This document shows, piece by piece, positions 61,243-64,000 of a stretch of 64,000 nt of DNA. The translations under genes were made by a program, and so were the position numbers. The notes beneath the pieces are model-generated. The model was not told where the DNA came from. It saw only the letters and a list, made by a program, of their open reading frames with translations, and ran no database searches. This DNA is from Brevibacterium sp. ZH18 (GTDB lineage: Bacteria; Actinomycetota; Actinomycetes; Actinomycetales; Brevibacteriaceae): NCBI RefSeq assembly GCF_022748595.1, contig NZ_JALDSX010000008.1:1-64000 (forward strand), read 5' to 3'. Within the stretch, counting starts at the first letter, position 1; the number at the start of each line of letters is the position of its first letter.

Positions 61243-61593
61243 TCACTTTCCCTTCAGCCTAAATAGATGGTCGTCAAACAAGTCGTCGGCAATCGGAATG
61301 TTCCGGTGATACCAGCGCTTCCAATTCCCGGCCTTGTCGCCCGCAATCAATAGGATTGCCCGCCGGGCGGGATCGAATGCGAACAGAATTCTCAGTTCAG
61401 AGTGCCCAGCGGAACCAGGTCGCAACTCTTTCATGTTCTTGTGTCGGGAGGCGATCACAGTGTCTACCAAAGGCCGCCCCAGCTGAGGACCGCTGTCTCT
61501 CAGCAACTCCAGTGCGGCAACAACCTGGTCTCGCGAGTCGCCATCCAGTGAGGCGAGCCATTCTGCAATGTGCTCAATGTCGACGCTCCACAT
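61243..61593 (-). CDS. RelE/HigB-like toxin (phage-derived Gp49-like)
   Basis: A 116-residue protein of the HigB/Gp49-like RelE superfamily: IEHIAEWLASLDGDSRDQVVAALELL, the central LGRPLVDTV, and MKELRPGSAGHSELRILFAFDPARRAILLIAGDKAGNWKRWY. Members cut mRNA at the ribosome and arrest growth. First gene of the toxin-antitoxin pair, with a perfect 18-bp palindrome 10 bp upstream. Active-site basic residues (R and K in the ELR and KRW segments) are kept, so it is probably functional. Confidence 0.88.
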   Translation of the reverse strand: MWSVDIEHIAEWLASLDGDSRDQVVAALELLRDSGPQLGRPLVDTVIASRHKNMKELRPGSAGHSELRILFAFDPARRAILLIAGDKAGNWKRWYHRNIPIADDLFDDHLFRLKGK

Positions 61594-61603
61594 GTCCTCA
61601 TCT

Positions 61604-61621
61604 TAGAACCTGCAGGTTCTA
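61604..61621. promoter_or_regulatory. 18-bp palindromic operator of the toxin-antitoxin pair
   Basis: TAGAACCTGCAGGTTCTA is perfectly self-complementary with no spacer. It lies 10 bp before the toxin start on the minus strand, overlapping the expected -10. Toxin-antitoxin operons of this type are autoregulated through such sites. Confidence 0.8.
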
Positions 61622-61707
61622 TTTACAATGGGCAGAGACAATTGACCCACCATCAATTCCACCGATAGTCACTCGTCGGCGGCTTATGCTTTCGTAGGCT
61701 CCCGGCG

Positions 61708-61913
61708 ATCTGGTCCGGGTCTTCACCCAGACCTACGGGATCGCCCCGCATCAGCACGTCGTCGGTCGCCGCATCGACCGTGCCCGCAGGCTACTCCTGG
61801 CCGGTCACTCCCCCGCCGAGGCGGCTGCTCAGTCAGGCTTCCACGACCAGTCCCATCTCACCCGGCACTTCCGAAAGACGCTGGGGGCGACTCCCGGAGT
61901 GTTCGCGGCCTGA
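61708..61913 (+). pseudogene. 206-bp direct repeat, copy 2: orphan AraC 3' fragment
   Basis: This segment repeats the final 206 bp of the AraC gene at 60701-60906 without gaps, with about 11 substitutions, several silent (for example CGC to CGT, CTG to CTA) and a few that change residues (Y to H, R to K, T to A). It keeps the same reading frame and stop codon but has no start. The toxin-antitoxin module lies between the two copies. Confidence 0.9.
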
Positions 61914-61930
61914 TATTCGACGCCGCCAGC

Positions 61931-62749
61931 TCAGTCCACGAATGTGCAGGTGACGACACCCAGGCCGTCAAACCTCGTAGTCAACGAATCGCCTGGTTCC
62001 ACCGGGATGGGTTCACTGCAGGTGCCGGTGGTGATGAAGTCGCCGGGGACAAGTCCGATGCCGATGGCTGAGAGCTCGTTGACCAACCACGTCAGTGCGG
62101 CAACAGGATCGCCGAGGACATTTCTTCCCACGCCCTCGCTGGTGCGATGGCCTGAGGGGCCGTCGACGTCGGCAGTCATCGACACCGCTGCCAGATCTGC
62201 TGGGGCCCAGGTGGTCCTCACCGCGGAGCCCAGCACGAATCGGTGGCCGCAGGCGTTGTCGGCGATCAGTTGCAGAGCGCCGGCGGCGGTGACGTCGGTG
62301 AAGCGGGTGCTGGGCAGTTCGATGCCGAAGTGCAGAGCAGTCACCGCTTCCATCACCTCATCCGGCGTGTAGGGGTTCGTGCGCGGGTCAAGGCCGGAAC
62401 CGAGTACGAACACGAACTCGGGCTCTGCCAGACACATGGTATTTCCGCTCAGGGACACTGCGTCCCCGTCGGCATGGACGCGATCAGAGAGCACACGTCC
62501 GCCCAGAGGGCCGTCGACGTTGATGTGTCGTTGCCCGGCCTCACTCGTCGCCGCGATCTTCCACCCGACAGTGGGTTGGCCTTCCAGCTCGGCATAGCGA
62601 GTCTGCACCGCATAGGCTTCTGCCCGAGTTGCAGGCACCGCTTCTGCGGGAAGCGCATCGATCACCGAATTCTGCAGAACCGTCTGGCGCAGCGTGGTGG
62701 CACAGCGCTCGATCTTCTCCGTCGAAGACATCGTGTTCACATCCGTCAT
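61931..62749 (-). CDS. 2-keto-4-pentenoate hydratase-like enzyme (MhpD/fumarylacetoacetase fold)
   Basis: A 272-residue protein of the hydratase branch: VGWKIAATSEAGQRHINVDGPLGGRVLSDRV, the metal-site EPEFVFVLG, and LHFGIELPSTRF. In meta-cleavage pathways this enzyme adds water to 2-hydroxypenta-2,4-dienoate before the aldolase step. It overlaps the oxidoreductase by four bases (ATGA), so ATG 62749 is used. Last gene of the operon hydrolase-oxidoreductase-hydratase. No aldolase or dehydrogenase of that pathway lies in the window. Confidence 0.85.
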   Translation of the reverse strand: MTDVNTMSSTEKIERCATTLRQTVLQNSVIDALPAEAVPATRAEAYAVQTRYAELEGQPTVGWKIAATSEAGQRHINVDGPLGGRVLSDRVHADGDAVSLSGNTMCLAEPEFVFVLGSGLDPRTNPYTPDEVMEAVTALHFGIELPSTRFTDVTAAGALQLIADNACGHRFVLGSAVRTTWAPADLAAVSMTADVDGPSGHRTSEGVGRNVLGDPVAALTWLVNELSAIGIGLVPGDFITTGTCSEPIPVEPGDSLTTRFDGLGVVTCTFVD

Positions 62750-63708
62750 GGGATTAGTGTCAGCACTGTTTTAGGCAGCCGGCCGTCGTCCATCTGCCGA
62801 TGGACCTCCACGACATCCTCGAGCGGTGCCGTTGCTGGAGCGGGCACATGAAACTCCCCATTCTCGATGAGCGTAGCCACGTAGTCGAGCGCGACATGAT
62901 CCGGTTCGACGATGACGTTCGTCCAGCGGACACCTGCCTGGGCAGCAGCAGCGTCGAGTCCCTGCTGCTGTCCCGAAGGCACTCCGACGACGATCCCATC
63001 CCACTTGGTCAAAGGAACTGCACGGAGGGCGAACTGCCCGCCGATGAGGTCGATGACGACGTCGACATCGCTGACCGGTCCACCGCCCAGGTTCGGGTCG
63101 TCGAATTCCTCGCTCGCATAGTCGATCACGCGGTCGATGCCGAGGACTTCCAGACGCTTGAGCTTCCCACCGGTCGCATGTCCGATGACGGTCGCTCCCA
63201 GCTTCTTCGCCATCTGCACGACGTAGGTGCCGACGGTGCCACCAGCGCCGAGGACGAGGACGGTCTGTCCGCTGCGCACATCCGCAGCCTCATGCACGAT
63301 CTGGTACGCCGTCGTGGCAGGCAGAGGGATCGATGCGGCAGTCGCGGAATCCAGAGAATCAGGAATGCGCACGAGGTGGCGAGACGGTGAGGTCACATAC
63401 TCTGCGTATCCCTTGGCCGGGTAGGGAAAACGAGGCATCCCAAAGACACGGTCACCGACTGCGAAGCGATTGACCCCAGCGCCCAGGGCCGAGACCTCAC
63501 CGGCGATGTCCCATCCCACAGTGATGGGGAATGGGCCCATGAGCTTTGCCACGGATGCTCCGCCGCGGGTCTTGCCGTCGACGGGGTTGACTCCCACATG
63601 GCTGACCCGCACCTGCACCTCGGTGGGGATGGGATCAGGTACTGGTGCGTCCTCAATCAGAGTGAGGACTTCCGGGCCACCGAATTCGTTCTGGACTACC
63701 GCGCGCAT
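62746..63708 (-). CDS. Zinc-independent quinone oxidoreductase-like MDR protein
   Basis: A 320-residue medium-chain reductase with the NADP-binding VLVLGAGGTVGTYVVQMAKKLGA, the GHVGVNPVDGKTRGG-type N-terminal block (VSHVGVNPVDGK) and GWDIAGEVSALGAGV. Zinc ligands are absent, as in NADPH:quinone and enone reductases. ATG 63708 is chosen because family similarity begins there; the frame is open further upstream, inside the hydrolase gene. Starts one base after the hydrolase stop and overlaps the hydratase by four bases, so it is co-expressed with both. Confidence 0.88.
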   Translation of the reverse strand: MRAVVQNEFGGPEVLTLIEDAPVPDPIPTEVQVRVSHVGVNPVDGKTRGGASVAKLMGPFPITVGWDIAGEVSALGAGVNRFAVGDRVFGMPRFPYPAKGYAEYVTSPSRHLVRIPDSLDSATAASIPLPATTAYQIVHEAADVRSGQTVLVLGAGGTVGTYVVQMAKKLGATVIGHATGGKLKRLEVLGIDRVIDYASEEFDDPNLGGGPVSDVDVVIDLIGGQFALRAVPLTKWDGIVVGVPSGQQQGLDAAAAQAGVRWTNVIVEPDHVALDYVATLIENGEFHVPAPATAPLEDVVEVHRQMDDGRLPKTVLTLIP

Positions 63709-63709
63709 C

Positions 63710-64000
63710 TCACTGCTCCCGCGCCAAAGCGATGGTCTCGCGTGCAATCTCGCCGGGATGCGATTCCGGGAGCCAGTGCGAGGCACCTTCGAGGGGGACG
63801 AAACGGTACGGGCCTTCGACATAGCCAGCAGTCAGCTCCGCAGTGGCCCGAGGGAAGGCAATATCGCGACTGCCCCACACAAAGGTCGTCGGCACGGTGA
63901 CCGGGGTGCTCGACAATCGGGCACGGCCATCCGCCGCCTGATAGTACTTGAGCACGGCGTCCATGGCACCGGTCTCGCTCAGTCGCGATACGTAGGAGGC
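63710..64000 (-). CDS. Alpha/beta hydrolase, 3' part (runs off the window)
   Basis: Only the C-terminal 96 codons are in the window; the 5' end lies beyond 64000. The part seen contains TTFVWGSRDIAF with the catalytic acid Asp and VPLEGASHWLPESHP with the catalytic His, as in epoxide hydrolases and meta-cleavage product hydrolases. An in-frame ATG at 63964 is internal, since the frame continues upstream with coding character. It heads the operon with the oxidoreductase and hydratase genes. Confidence 0.85.
   Translation of the reverse strand, partial: ASYVSRLSETGAMDAVLKYYQAADGRARLSSTPVTVPTTFVWGSRDIAFPRATAELTAGYVEGPYRFVPLEGASHWLPESHPGEIARETIALAREQ

Noticed and set aside
60907-61707. Complete integrative element or prophage remnant around the toxin-antitoxin pair
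   Set aside because: No integrase, transposase or further phage gene is present; only the repeat flanks support transfer.

Overview
The window is high-GC DNA (about 62-65%), densely coded and rich in actinobacterial features: strong purine-rich ribosome binding sites, GTG/TTG starts, several apparently leaderless genes, a DUF3151 gene, a trehalose-6-phosphate synthase and many TetR-type regulators. A Brevibacterium-like member of the Micrococcales is my best guess; the taxon is inferred from composition and gene content only. No rRNA or tRNA gene, CRISPR array, transposase, integrase or prophage structural gene was seen, so this looks like chromosome.

Layout. 1-9.5 kb: a YWTD-type beta-propeller protein, a DHA2 drug exporter whose start codon directly follows a perfect 30-bp palindrome, then an acyl-CoA ligase and a fused single-chain acyl-CoA carboxylase in one operon, with two divergent TetR regulators. 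9.5-13.4 kb: a lower-GC amide-use operon (NCS1 permease with a frameshift, amidase, acetamidase/formamidase). 13.7-17 kb: a flavin monooxygenase divergent from a GAF-type regulator. 17-23 kb: small regulators (a decayed AraC gene, an ArsR-SRPBCC fusion, an ArsR/MFS pair), arylamine N-acetyltransferase and a DUF1989 protein. 23-30 kb: purA preceded downstream by a dense inverted-repeat block, a PLP aminotransferase, a fluoride riboswitch controlling usp-crcB-crcB, and otsA. 30-36.7 kb: a three-gene overlapping cassette (acyl-CoA dehydrogenase-like protein, PIG-L deacetylase fused to a methyltransferase, glycosyltransferase), DUF3151, and a membrane-anchored degenerate GDPD-like protein coupled to a second glycosyltransferase. 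36.7-43.3 kb: a beta-oxidation-type catabolic operon (SDR, acyl-CoA dehydrogenase, thiolase, acyl-CoA ligase) with a short class III CoA-transferase and a divergent TetR. 43-48 kb: an SPFH protein, a secreted bacteriocin-like protein beside a membrane protein, and malic enzyme. 48-53.5 kb: TetR/SDR divergent pair, NAD(P)H oxidoreductase, DUF4166 and epimerase genes, and a frameshifted ornithine cyclodeaminase homologue. 53.6-58 kb: MHS-type transporter and two-subunit CoA-transferase divergent from a LysR regulator. 58-64 kb: histidine phosphatase, HemD, a DUF2000/AraC pair, a HigBA-like toxin-antitoxin module lying between two copies of the AraC 3' end, and a hydratase/oxidoreductase/hydrolase operon running off the window.

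The strongest points for follow-up are the fluoride riboswitch with a visible translational switch, the toxin-antitoxin module bracketed by a 206-bp duplication of its neighbour's 3' end, the uncharacterised dehydrogenase/deacetylase-methyltransferase/glycosyltransferase cassette, the secreted two-cysteine protein, and several perfect palindromes placed at promoters. Three genes carry frame disruptions (permease, AraC, cyclodeaminase). Two are single-base events that could be sequencing errors.
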